DNA of 64,000 bases, taken from NCBI GenBank assembly GCA_000827205.1, contig KN832573.1, forward strand, positions 281,610 through 345,609. The letters run 5' to 3'. The DNA is from Plicaturopsis crispa FD-325 SS-3 (taxonomy: Eukaryota > Basidiomycota > Agaricomycetes > Amylocorticiales > Amylocorticiaceae). Positions 48,753 through 59,669 of this stretch are shown one piece after another; positions within the stretch are counted from its first letter, which is position 1, and each line of letters opens with the position of its first letter. The notes under the pieces are model-generated. The model made no database searches and was not told the origin of the DNA. It saw nothing but the letters and a program-made list of their open reading frames with translations. The position numbers were made by a program, and so were the translations under genes.

Positions 48753-50120
48753 TACGGTAGATGTGACAGAAGGGTGGTGTCGGTAGTAAAGCGACGTAGC
48801 GGCGATTATGGGTGGGGCTTTGCCTGCGCAGTGGGTGTGATGTCCAACGAAAGTTCCGTACGCGCTTAAAAGCTTGTGTGGTTATGTGCGGTGAAACGTT
48901 CGTGTGGGTGTTCCGGAAGCCTGTGTCATGAGAGACGCCGGACTATATCCACGTCATGGGGTGATATGGCGCAGCGCACGCGTGATCAGGCGCGATCACG
49001 TTTGAAGCGCTACACGTACATTCACGCGCGTGCGCATGACCGCGAAGGTGGGTCACGCACCCTATACACTGCAGCCTAAGCGAGCAAGCGAGACACCCCA
49101 TTTCCAGGGGGCGCACGTGTGGCCGGTTTGTCGTGGCCTGAGACAACGACTAGCCTCTCAGTGAGCTACATTGGGATGGCATGAGAGAGAGACGGATTTA
49201 CCTTCCGCTACGGGACATGAGTATGGGACGCGGAGCAGAATAGCGGGGGAACGTTTTAATGTACGGTGCCATATGGCGTCTTTCGCCAACGTAATGCAAC
49301 GGAAACGCCGAAGTTGTCGTCATTCATTCGCCTTGTTGGTTCCGGTCGTGTCGCCTGTGACTATGTTGGAATGAAAATGGTGATCAGCGGATGCGTAAAA
49401 CTTGTAGGATGGAAGAGACCTGGGAGACCGGCGGAGGCACAGCTCGGAAAGCTCAGCCGACATATACGAAGTTACTGTGCGTGGAGTGACATCCTGGGCC
49501 GAGTCTACGGTGTCTGCCTGAGTGCCGATGACGAAGAGGGCGATGAACATGAGATGTGCATACTCAGAGGGGTAACTGCTAGCTTTTCCTAGGTGGAAAT
49601 GGCCGACAATTGCACACGCTGCCGTGTTTTGTTCACCTCGTCCTATTCTGTCTGGCCAAATCTCAGCTTGGACAAGCTGCTTGAAGATAAGTACTCACCT
49701 CAATGAAGTAACCGGTAGCTGGCGTGAAGTCCCGTAAAGCAAGATGCTAGGTGTTGTGCACAAAGTCCGGTGCCAACATAAGAGGCACCTGTGCGGCGCA
49801 ACATCCGAAGAATCCCATGTACCTACTAATATCCTTTTTCCATAGCATAATTATGGCGCAAATCAGTAGGCGCATGCCGAATTGTTGTTGCACGATGCGA
49901 ATGCACTCTGTGCCTTACTTGCTTGGTGCCGGACGCCAAGCGACAAAGCCGCGGCGTCATGTGCGGCGTCACAGCTCGCGTGCAATGCAGTAGCCCCCGG
50001 TACATCCTCAAGTTGTGCTCCGCTATGGCACACTTACTACTTACGCTATCGGACGCCGTTGCGACCAAATGGTGACCAAAAACGGCTGGATCAAATGGCA
50101 CATGATGTACACGCAACGGA
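48753..50120. other. 1.4 kb without a supported gene
   Basis: Short frames on both strands with no motif. It includes the promoter of the GRGG protein and the 3' region of ATG12. Confidence 0.45.
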
Positions 50121-50749
50121 TCAGCCCCAGGCCGCTGTTGTACTGAACACTTGGTGAGCAGCGATACAGAGCCACGAGAAGTACTATGCCATACCTGTAG
50201 TTTACTATTAAGTGCTGATCCGTTGCAAACGACTAAAAGGTGTAAACTTGATGAATTTGATGAATGTATAGTTGGGCTGGCACAAAATACCTTGAACAGG
50301 TTGGAGACGGTGTCGTCGGGTGCAGGCGAGAATGCAAGGTTAATGTAGGTGAACTAAAGAGAGGTGGCTCTATCAGAACACCGCAGCACAGGATCGCTTC
50401 GTGATTAACAACTGGCGCACCAACGGATCCCCCGCTTTCCAGTTCAGCTCCTTCCTCAGAAACTGGATCACTGCTTGGAAACGATTCGACGCAGTTATCT
50501 TGTAGAAGTTCTGCTTCATGATCGGTGCATTTCCAACTGCTTTGAAGCGGACGACAACTACGCAGTCGCGTGGTCAACGGTTGGTGATAACTGAGCTTGA
50601 GGAGTGTCTTGCTCACCTTTCGACGGGTCCTTCTTCTTGTACGTTTCGAGTGCCTGAATGGCTTCAGCTATGTTTTCGCCAGCGTCGGGAGCGGCCCAAA
50701 GTCTGTCAGCACGCCCATGAGCGTCAGGACTTCCAGGAGCATGGGCCAT
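50121..50749 (-). CDS. ATG12: Ubiquitin-like autophagy protein ATG12
   Basis: Ubiquitin-like modifier joined through its C-terminal Gly to ATG5; the conjugate promotes ATG8 lipidation in autophagosome formation. Five small exons hide it from simple frame scans. The ATG at 50749 begins [18 protein letters not shown] (the in-frame codon seven before it is TTG). Exon 1 runs through TYKKKDPSK. After an intron (GTGAGC donor) exon 2 gives [19 protein letters not shown] and [14 protein letters not shown]. Exon 3 gives [20 protein letters not shown], exon 4 [12 protein letters not shown], and exon 5 STTAAWG before TGA at 50121-50123. The beta-grasp fold segments and the terminal Trp-Gly are as in known ATG12 proteins. 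About 140-145 residues. The gene is divergent from the DUF6533 gene at 51290. Confidence 0.88.
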
Positions 50750-51289
50750 ATGCGTGGTGGCGTGAAGCAAGCGAGGCGATCGAGAATTAAAGCAGCGCTA
50801 AAAGCTCCGTTTCGACGACGCGGCTCGCTTATTTCTGTTCGCATACCGCCTCTTGCTCTTTGATGCTGCCCGACGGCGACGGCGACGACAACATACGCTT
50901 GACGACGACGCTAAAGTGTACAGCATCTCGGATGTCGTCGCGCTCGGACGACGACGACGACGTTTCGGTGGCGCTCACCTTGTGCGATCAAAGATCAGTT
51001 CCTTGCGCGAGTGCACACGGCACAGCACCACCTGGCTCGCGGACTGGGCGTCTTCCCAACCACGTTGGTTAGCTGCAGTAAAGATGCACTCTAAACATAT
51101 ACACTCAGACCATCATGTCTGCATTGCCTGTCCACGCGCCCGGGAGAAAACCGGGTCCCTGGCAAATCACAGAGATAACGGTACCGCGAGCAAGTACTTT
51201 AGACGGGCGCGGTACACTATGCGTACAATTCTTCCCCTTCTTCACCCCCTTAGCCGCGCTGCCTGGCGCTCAGCGACTAAACGACGACC
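50750..51289. promoter_or_regulatory. Shared upstream region of ATG12 and the DUF6533 gene
   Basis: 540 bases between two divergent starts. Contains GAC/GACG-rich microsatellite-like runs near 50870-50965. Homology to the second DUF6533 copy begins only at about 51226 (CAATTCT), so most of this upstream region is not shared with that copy. Confidence 0.5.
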
Positions 51290-53502
51290 ATGTCGGCGTT
51301 TGCTTCGGCTTCTACTGCCCCAGTAGGATCCGAGTCTGTATTGGATATGCTTTGGCATACAGAACAGACCAAGTGAGCTCCCCCCTGCTCAACTGATTTA
51401 CGTGTCTTTGTGGCTTACTGGTATCACAGGATGATGATACGTGAGATATCCCATGAATTCATTCACTTGTCGACGGGATTTAAACGATGGTTATAGTCTC
51501 GGGAGTGACTGTGCTCACATACGACCACATACTCACTGTAAGCGTGAACCATCTTACGCTGATTTATGGCGGCTAACTTTTTTCACCGTTTAGTTCAACG
51601 AAGAGGTGCGCTTTTCGAGTGGCCGGCTCTGTAACGACCAAACTGATAATTCTGCGTGAAGTTGAATCTGATATGGCGCTCAAAAATTGGTCTGGTTTCG
51701 TGGATCTTCCTTTTCGTGCGTATGTTTACCATCGGCGCCCCTACATGTGCTAATTCAGTTGCAAATTCCAGAACCGATACCTAGTGTAAGCCACTGCACT
51801 CGTACTCGTGAAAATGTCTCATCTATCCATCAGGCCCGCACTATTGGCCGTTGACATATACGGTATGCAGCAATGTTCTCGATCTGCCCATGCGTTGATT
51901 AACATTCTCGCAGAGAATTTCTATCTCGATATGCCGTATCATCAGGAGATCCAAGTTTGTAGCTACCCCACGTTTACTCGTTTCGGATATTGACTGCATC
52001 CTCACCGCTAGTTCTGCAAACTATGGACCATGATACAAGGTTATCTCACTATCCTGTCGTTCATGTCGATCCATGGTGTGTACACACTTCTCTTTTCCTC
52101 AAAATCATTTCTAACTTGATGCAGTGATCGTCGCATTTAGAGTCTATGCGCTTCATGGTGGACGCCCTTGGGTAGGCAGAGTCCTATGGGCCGCCGGGAT
52201 CATTTACACGGTTGTGTGTCTTGGTCTGTCGACCCTCGCACAGCTCCCCCAAACATGTAGGTCCGAAATGTATACCATCTGTACGAGTCTCTGACATCTA
52301 TATAGCGCCATGGCCGGACTCTGTCAGAGTTGTATGGCATCAATGTCTTGGCTCCGTAAGTGCACTTCTACTATTTCCACGCGGTAGATGGAGTCTCAAC
52401 ACATTTCGTCCAGATACCGAGTTGGAGCTGGGCAATATGGCTCCCGAGGTTTGTTCGATCTGTTTTACGCTAGATCCCACATGCGCTGACCTCCCTGTAG
52501 TGTCGTGTTTGAGACACTGCTGTTCGGCCTCACTATGGCCGCTGCTCTATGCCAGACGACCGATGGCGTGAGTTTCAACTCGATGTACCAAATTCTTTAC
52601 CGAGACGGAATTTTATATTTCTTGGCCGTCTCTTGTGAGTCTTTTCTGCGATAGTTTATGCGCCAATTTGCTCATATATGAGTTTCCCTGCAGTGTGCTC
52701 GTTGTTCTCCCTTCTGTGCGTATCCATCCAACCGCTAATTTGTCCGTCAGTCATCCTAATGCTAAGTATACAGAGTCTGGGTCACAGCTCCACCAAGCCT
52801 CATAGGTTTAGGTCGCTAGTGAGTTGATATCTTTCTCTAGAGACGGACAGGGTCTTATTCTTCTGTAGCTTCGCACTCGCGCTTGTAAACGTCGCCGGAT
52901 CCAGACTCGTGCTGAACCTGAAAGACTATGCCGCGCGGCATCGTGAAGCCATGTCCGAATCTCGGGAGCCCCGCCGGTCCCAGACAGACTCCGAGACGGA
53001 ACTCTGCCCCATCCAGCACCCCATCGCCGACAACTATCCCAGTCCCCAGATGCAGCAGGCGAGGGACGACGAGGAGCGGCAGGGCTACCTCACCCTCGCC
53101 ATTCCCGGGAACGTCTACCACGGCCAGACCCGCAGCCAAGCACATGGGTATGGCAACGACGAAATCCGCGGCTTGACACCCTCGCCAGCACCCTCCTCCG
53201 TAATATACCACCCAGTCGACTCCGCCGCATCCGAAGACTGGAACCAGCGGCGACTCAGCCCTGCGCGCTCGCGGGAAGACTTCGGGCACTACCCACCCAC
53301 CCCCTCGCCACGCCCATCTCCGCAATATGGGCAGTTCGAGCCACGTCCGGGACGCACGAGCCCCACGGCGGCCTGGCGGCTGGAGCGGAAACAGACTCGC
53401 TCGCGCTCGCGCGATTACCTGCGCCAGCCGGACCCGCCGTCACAGATAGAGTCCACGGGCACGGTTTCCGCGATAGAGGTGCTATATGGATACGCGGTGT
53501 AG
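51290..53502 (+). CDS. DUF6533 seven-helix membrane protein, copy 1
   Basis: Member of a large basidiomycete family of predicted seven-transmembrane proteins of unknown function. The ATG at 51290 begins MSAFASASTAPVGSESVLD. Two short introns lead to the DUF6533 signature ILSGVTVLTYDHILT joined to FNEE, then LNLIWRSKIGLVSWIFLF and NRYLV. Later exons carry hydrophobic helices (for example VIVAFRVYALHGGRPWVG with an adjoining helix, and one ending SFALALVNVAGSRLVLNLK). The cytosolic tail from about 52930 is about 190 residues, rich in Pro/Ser/Arg/Gln and acidic patches, ending IEVLYGYAV with TAG at 53500-53502. About ten introns; some middle joins (52250-52800) are approximate. The 5' exons are nearly identical to a second copy at 63689. 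Confidence 0.75.
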
Positions 53503-53861
53503 CGGGCATAGAGGCGCACTCGCGGTAGATGTTGGCTGACTTGTATTTCTAGTCTTTCTCGTTGTTGCTCTTTTGTATACTTACATCCCTCCCCTGTTGT
53601 CTGTCGTACTTACTGGCGGCTGCGCATCGCGTTGCCTCCTTACACTCCCTCATACACACTCATTACATGATGATACATGGACTTCGAAAATTGGAACATT
53701 CATTGCATTGCATTTACTTGCGAGTTTCGGAGTGCATCGATACAGCGGGGAAGAGCAGACAACATGGTTAGAACATACAGTGAAAGAGAAAGCAGAGGGA
53801 AAGCAGGTGGACAGCGGAGGCATAGCACAGCGATAATAATACAACACACCGTTCCCATTCT
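53503..53861. other. 3' intergenic between DUF6533 copy 1 and HOP2
   Basis: Convergent gene ends; nothing else is seen. Confidence 0.5.
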
Positions 53862-54891
53862 TCATCGTTTGCGTTTCAGACTGTTACTCTGCACCGCACA
53901 CAACGACGATCGCTCCAGTGCAGTGTGCTCGGCGGTATCATACTCGATGCCGAGGTCCTCCGCTAGCATCGTCGCATCTTGTGGCGGCAACGTATCCGTT
54001 ACAAGCTGCCAGAATCTGTGCACCAGCGTCAAGTTCAATACGGGCCACAGAGTGAGGGACGACACGCAACTGGATGAAAATCTTCTTCCTTCTAACCCAT
54101 TCAGCACGCCAGCGAACCCAGTCGCTATCAATCTGCGCAACGGCCTCTGCGGAGATCAGGGTAGTGCCTGCGCGTAGCGGCGCGAGACGTTTGACGCGTT
54201 CTTCGGTCTAAGGGGCTCTGATATAATTGCTTTGAACCGTGAAAACAGCGGACGTACTGTGCAAGCAACCTCTTTGATCTGTGCATCTAATTCCGTGTCC
54301 GTTGGGGTGCCTTTAATCTTGGCCAGCTCTACGCGAACTCGTCGCCAGATGCACCCGTATATAGACACAAGCTCGACGTACCGTTAGATACTGTTCTTAG
54401 TCCTGCAGCTGCAAGCTTATTCGCGTCTTCTATGACTTTGAGCTCAGTTTCTAGCGCCGTCAGTTGCTCTGCAGGCACAGACGCGATTTTCGCTTGGTTT
54501 GCGACGAAAAATGTGGTTTTCCCTGATTATAGGCGTTTAGGGAGACCGGGTAAGAGAAGAAGGACGACATGAGTACCGTAAGTCTTCATGACCAACTCTT
54601 CCTTCTCCGTCAGGGCGAGGAGGATCTTCTGCGTCTGCGTCTTCGGCACTGCGCCCTTCAGGTTGGCGCACACGTCCACGGCGCCAAACGGGCGATTCAT
54701 CTACGTCAAGAGTAATTTAACGCGTGAATCTGTGTGCGAGGGGAATAGCGAACGCGTTTAACGTAGTCGAGAACAAGGTCTTCGGCTGCATCTGAGGTGA
54801 GACGCGTTTTTACGAGGAAAATGAGAGTGAAGCACGCGCCTTCTTGTCCTTTGAGAATCTTCACATCGGGAGCTTTCGCTTTCGTGGTCAT
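53862..54891 (-). CDS. HOP2: Homologous-pairing protein HOP2 (TBPIP/PSMC3IP family)
   Basis: Meiotic recombination factor that works with Mnd1 to help Dmc1/Rad51 invade a homologous duplex; nuclear. The ATG at 54891 begins MTTKAKAPDVKILKGQE. The winged-helix domain follows: AAEDLVLDYVKR, MNRPFGAVDVCANLKGAVPK, TQTQKILLALTEKEELVMKT and YGKTTFFVANQ. A coiled-coil segment (PAEQLTALETELKVIEDANK) and the C-terminal helical part (VAQIDSDWVRWRAEWVRRKK, then FWQLVTDTLPPQDATMLAED) end in LKRKR with a stop at 53862-53864. The first intron (54839-54792, 48 bases) uses a GC donor and has no in-frame stop, so retention would insert 16 residues. The last intron joins IFIQ to FWQLV. Head-to-head with TDP1, 220 bases apart. 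Confidence 0.85.
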
Positions 54892-55111
54892 TGCTATCGA
54901 AAACGCGTATCCAGAGGAGAATAAACGGTTGAAGATGGACGTCGAGAGGCAGGACAGTGCGCGCCACCGACGCGTATAAGTGCCGCTGCTTTCATTTATT
55001 GGACTTTCGCACTTGTTTCGCACAGCTTCAACTTGTTTTCTGAACTCACTATCGCTTGATACCGTCTCTTTCTACCTACATCCTTGCCTACGACACCTGA
55101 AGATTCTAGCT
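54892..55111. promoter_or_regulatory. Bidirectional promoter between HOP2 and TDP1
   Basis: Only 220 bases separate the two start codons, so both promoters must lie here. No clear TATA box or named element was recognised. Pairing of two DNA-repair genes suggests possible joint control (inference). Confidence 0.55.
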
Positions 55112-57580
55112 ATGGAGGACGATGCCGACCTCGCAAGGTTGGTTCGACTTAAACGTAGCAAGCATCTCAGTCCACTGACTAGTCTGACGCCACAGAGCTA
55201 TCGCACTGAGTCTACAGGAATCGCAGTCCCAAGCCCGTTTTCCCCCGGCAAGGTCTCCTCCCCCGCAACAAAATGCTGCTCCTATAGACGACGGCGAGGC
55301 TGCATTCCAAGCCGATCTCGAACGCGCTCTCGCTGCATCGCAAGCGGAAGCGTCCAGCATCACGGCCGCGCCTGCTCCATCAGGCTCATCGTTCCTCTCC
55401 GAACGCGCGCAGCTCGAGAAAGAACGCGTTGAGCGTCAAAAGCGCATGCGCAGAGCCGCTGGCGTCGTCTCCGAAGACGAGGATGATAACAGTGATGACG
55501 AAGAACAGGAGCCACCTGCGAAGAGGCAAAAGCCACATCCCTCCTCGTCTTCTGCGGGAATTGACAGACGCCAAACCTCTAGTTCGACTCGTGCGACCAA
55601 CGGGAAGGGTAAGGCGAAGGAGACGAACACGGAGGATACGCAGGTGTTCTGGGACAACGCAGAAGTCCGCCAGACGGCGTGCGCGTCATCGATGCCACGG
55701 CGAGATGGTCGACCTACGTTCCGTTTATCCGAGGTCCTAGGCCCAGTACGTCTGCTCTTTGCTCTTGCTTGAGCTCAAGTTCATGAATTTTTATGTTCGC
55801 AGAAATCCGAACTGCAATTTGTGATCCTCTCGAGCTATAGCACGGACCTTGCTTGGATATACCAAGGCTTCCCGAGCGATCTACCTGTCATCCTCATAAC
55901 GCAACCAGATGCAACGGGTGCAGAGAATATGCGATATGCCTATCCGAACTGGATCCTTGTGACCCCTCCTCTGCGAGGCGGAAGAGGATGTATGCATATG
56001 AAGGTGTGTCATCCAAATATATGTATCCCTTTCCATATCACTTATGCACATCACTAGTTCATGCTGGTCAGTGTGCGATCATGCAGTCGTCAGTTTTTGT
56101 GTCTGACTTGACGTAGCTGTTCTATAAAACGGGTCGATTACGCGTGGTCATATCTACAGCAAATCTCATTGAATATGACTGGCATTATCTCGAAAATGTA
56201 TGTTTCATATTACTTCTTAGTCCATAACTCTATGCTCATCTTGCACAGACACTTTGGGTTCAAGATGTAAAGCGAAGAGATGCCCCCATCCCCCGAGATC
56301 CTCGCGCTACAGAGGATTTTGCCTCCGTGATGACATACGTACTCGTCAACCTCAAGGCAGGACCCGCTCTTGAGCAAATGAAGCGCGACGTAAGCACGTA
56401 CCATGGCTCCTCGCTCTTTACTGAAAAAATACAATCGAAAATAGCACCCAGCCGCCGTGCCCATGCAGGAAATCAATGGACTTCAGACACACTACGACTT
56501 CTCGAAAGTGCGCGCGCAGCTTGTACCATCTGTAGCCGGCAAGCACGAAGGCTGGCCGAACGTCTTGCGCACCGGCCATCCGCGACTCATGAAAGCTATA
56601 CGCGCTATCGGTGCATGGAAAGGGAGAGGCGGCCCGAAGCTCCTGCTTCAGTATCAGGTTCGTTTCGCCTGTATCCAACTTCAATCGGGCTCCTGTTGAA
56701 GAATACTTTCCAGGGCTCGAGCATCGGCCAATACAGTACGCAATGGTTGAATGAGTTCTATCACTCTGCGAAGGGCGATTCGGCGGAGGATTGGCTGGAT
56801 GTGCCCAGCAAAACAAGAGCTAAAGCGCCCTGGCCAAATATCAACGTCGTATTCCCCAGCCTCAGCACAGTCAAAGCCAGCGCTCTCGGCGAAGTGGCGA
56901 GTTATCTCTATCGAGCGTTTTTTAATCTACCGCTGACCATCTCGCGATCAGGGCGGCGGCACGATCTTCTGCAGCAAGCGGACGTGGGACGCTGCCAAGT
57001 TTCCCCGGCATCTGTTTGTCGACTCGAAGAGTACAGGCGGAATGTCGCTGATGCACTCCAAGGTGTGTCACGACTTTGCGTTTGGTTAGCTGCTCTGACA
57101 CAACATCTAGATGGCTATTGGGATATTCAAGGCAAAGACCAAATCCTCCGAGGGAAAGCGTCAGGGAAGCTTTGATTCCGATTCAGACACGGAGGACGAC
57201 GACGACGAAGTAGAGATCGTGGAGGCGTTAGGTTGGGCGTACATCGGATCGCACAATTTCACGCCCTCCGCATGGGGCAACCTCAGTGGTTCTGCTTTCA
57301 ACCCTGTCCTCAACGTAAGCTTCCGAAACTCTCGGATATGTTCCTCGTGAGCAACTGAAGAGTGTGATTCAGGTCACGAATTACGAGCTCGGTGTTGTGT
57401 TCCCTCTTGTCGACGAGGCGCATGTGCAGAAGATTGCATGTTTCGAGAGACCTCCTAGAAAATACTCTGCGAGTGATCGGCCATGGGTGAGCCTTGCAAT
57501 TGTCTGTTTACGACAACAACTCATCCTTTCTGTAGATCCAAGAGGAATCGTCTGTCATGCAGCAGGCTCAAGGGCGGTAG
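55112..57580 (+). CDS. TDP1: Tyrosyl-DNA phosphodiesterase 1 with two N-terminal UIM-like motifs
   Basis: Removes stalled topoisomerase I peptides and other 3' blocks from DNA; nuclear phospholipase-D-superfamily enzyme. The ATG at 55112 begins MEDDADLAR; a first intron (GTTGGT donor) joins to AIALSLQESQSQARF. Residues about 3-19 and 44-61 (FQADLERALAASQAEA) fit the ubiquitin-interacting-motif pattern. An acidic nuclear-type linker (SEDEDDNSDDEEQE, then AKRQK) precedes the catalytic part: FVILSSYSTDLAWIYQG, first HKD half GCMHMKLFYKTGRLRVVIST with ANLIEYDW, EFYHSAKGDSAEDWL, and second HKD half MSLMHSKMAIGIFK with YIGSHNFTPSAWGN. The end, IQEESSVMQQAQGR, is reached after a last intron; stop TAG at 57578-57580. 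All catalytic His/Lys/Asn residues are visible. About 600 residues. Confidence 0.88.
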
Positions 57581-58539
57581 CGTTTTTTCCTCACATTTCT
57601 TCTGAGTTTATTTCATGTTTGCCCCATCCGTCTTTCGCTATCCTGCATATCATCGTGTTTTGACCACACTGCCACCCGTGCTATCCGGTATTGTGATTTT
57701 GCCACCGCCCTTTAGTCCCTCCGCGGACCTCCCGACCCCACTCATCGCTCCGAGTCGGACATACCGCGGTTGGGATGGCTAAATTCTATCTTCAAGTTCC
57801 GCGTTGACTTCTATTTGCGACTCCTTCCTCCGCCGGGGGTTCGTATGTTTGTGCAGTGGACGCTGCGAGTCCGGCTCGCCAGACTCAAACGCTCGACGAG
57901 ATCAAACCCTCATCACAATTGTATAGGATTGTATAGACGTCGACGTGCGCCGTGACGGCTCCCCGTTTGTACGCCTGGACATCACCCAGTACTTGAGTCT
58001 TGGGTGCTGATATGCTGAAACCACATCTTGCAGTGCCACCACTGCGCGAGGCGTAGTATGCAGTTGCGAAAACTGGAACCCGAAACTTACCGCCCTTGGT
58101 CCTTCCTTCCTCCAGATGGCTAGTCTACGAAACAGGGCCCCCGTAGGCGCCCGTTCTGCGTCTGCATGCGTAGGGAAGCCGGCTAATTTTCTATCTGATA
58201 TCGATGGCTGTGCTTAACAGGCGCCGGCCCACCAGCAGACACGCTACGCGGCAAACGCTACGACCGGTAATCATATGTACGGTTTCAGGTGGGTTGAGTT
58301 TCAGGCTTCCGTCGTGTGGCATTTTGCTCAACTGCGACATATCTCCGTGTCGTCCACAGGAATGTTCTTTTCTTTCAGCGGCAGGTTGGCGGCAGGATGA
58401 CTGGGTATAAGACGAGGGGGTGTCGGCCATGATTCCCTAGGCTAGCCCTCCCGTTCGACGTCTCGCTCTCGTTTTCACTTTCGCTTTCGCCCTCATTCTT
58501 TATTTCTTCATTTAATCATTAATCTTTGTCGTGCTAGCC
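57581..58539. other. Upstream region of secreted family member A
   Basis: No gene is seen. The right part is a diverged copy of the module seen upstream of genes B (60638-61315) and C (63021-63631), for example GTCTACGAAACAGGG near 58123 and the CTAGGCTAGCCCTCCC box near 58437. Confidence 0.55.
58406..58412 (+). promoter_or_regulatory. TATA-like box of gene A
   Basis: TATAAGA 134 bases before the ATG, at the position matching the TATAAAG of gene B, and followed by the conserved GGCTAGCCCTCCC box. Confidence 0.5.
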
Positions 58540-59669
58540 ATGGCTCGTTTTTCTTCGTCGTTCATGAGCCTTTTCGTCTTGTTATTGGTATCGAATGCGT
58601 TTGCCGCTGTCATACCACTCGTATGTCCTTTCCTCTTCTACTGCTGCATTCGCTCACTTACCGTTGATCAAAACCTATCCTTGTTATAGGAGCGTGTAAG
58701 TACTTTCTACGTCGGTATAATAACTAGCTCCCGTGCTGATCATGCCTTTCTTTTTTACAGCGCTTGGAGGTGCGCGCACTCAATCGGGTTGACCCTTTAT
58801 TCGAGGGCCAAGTGCCCATCGAGGCATCGGAGCGTAAGTCGTCAGATGTTTACGTCGTGAATCGCATTTTGATCTAGCTATAAACCTACCAGAGCTCCCG
58901 CGGGACATCGAAGCGAGGAAATTCACCTCTAAACCGAAAATTGGCACTCCAAAAGTCAGCACCCCGAAAACCGGCACCAGCACTCCGAAATTCAGTCTCC
59001 CGAAGATCACTCTCCCGAAATTCGGGAAGCCGAAGACGACTGCTGCGCCCCCCAAAGCCACTCCTACGCCTCCTAAGCCCACAGCGACCAAAGCTCAGTC
59101 CGCGCCCCCGGCCACACAAACACCAACGGACGAGCCCGAGGAATCATCGGGGAGCAGCCTTGACCCAAACCGCATACTCGACACCATCGACGGCGCCATT
59201 CCGATCTTGGGCCAGATCCTCAACCGTCCGAGCAACGAGCAGCAGGTCCCTACGGACCCTACCACAGCGGACCCTGGGGCGCTCGAAGATCCCTCGGCGG
59301 CGAACGGGACTGTCACTGATGATGGTAGCGATGCTTCCGCCTCCACTTCCGTCAGCAGCACCAGTGCCAGCGCAACAGCGACAGCGACGTCCACTGCGTC
59401 GGTAGATGCCGCTGCTACTGCCTCCCCATCTGTTAAGAAAGGGGACGGGAAAGGGTCAGGAAAGGGGCACTCTAGCACCGCGGCCAGTGCTACCGTGTCT
59501 GCCACCGCTTCCGCTGCGACCCCAAGCGCGAGCAAGGCGAGTGGTGACGCTGCTGCCGTTCCGCTCGGTACGCCTGTTCCCCGTGAACTCGTTTTTCTCT
59601 CGAGGCTGACTTATTGACGGGGTTACCTTTTCAGAGGCGCGTTATGCTCGCTATGCCCGCGAATATTAG
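58540..59669 (+). CDS. Secreted low-complexity protein, family member A (unrecognised)
   Basis: Not assignable to a known family. The ATG at 58540 gives the signal peptide MARFSSSFMSLFVLLLVSNAFA. Very short second and third exons follow (58690-58700 and 58761-58832 region). Then comes a Lys/Pro/Thr block with repeated PK units (KIGTPKVSTPKTGTSTPKF), a helix-like stretch LDTIDGAIPILGQIL, the motif GALEDPSAANGTVTDDGS, and a long Ala/Ser/Thr tract likely to be O-glycosylated. The last exon, after an intron with a GTACGC donor near 59572, is EARYARYAREY, with TAG at 59667-59669. The same signal peptide, motif and Arg/Tyr tail occur in gene B. It may be a cell-wall or matrix protein, or be cut at Lys/Arg sites into peptides; both are inference. 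About 285 residues. Confidence 0.7.

Noticed and set aside
50911-50965. GAC-rich run as a possible coding poly-Asp tract
   Set aside because: It lies between divergent gene starts, with no supported exon on either strand; treated as microsatellite-like sequence.
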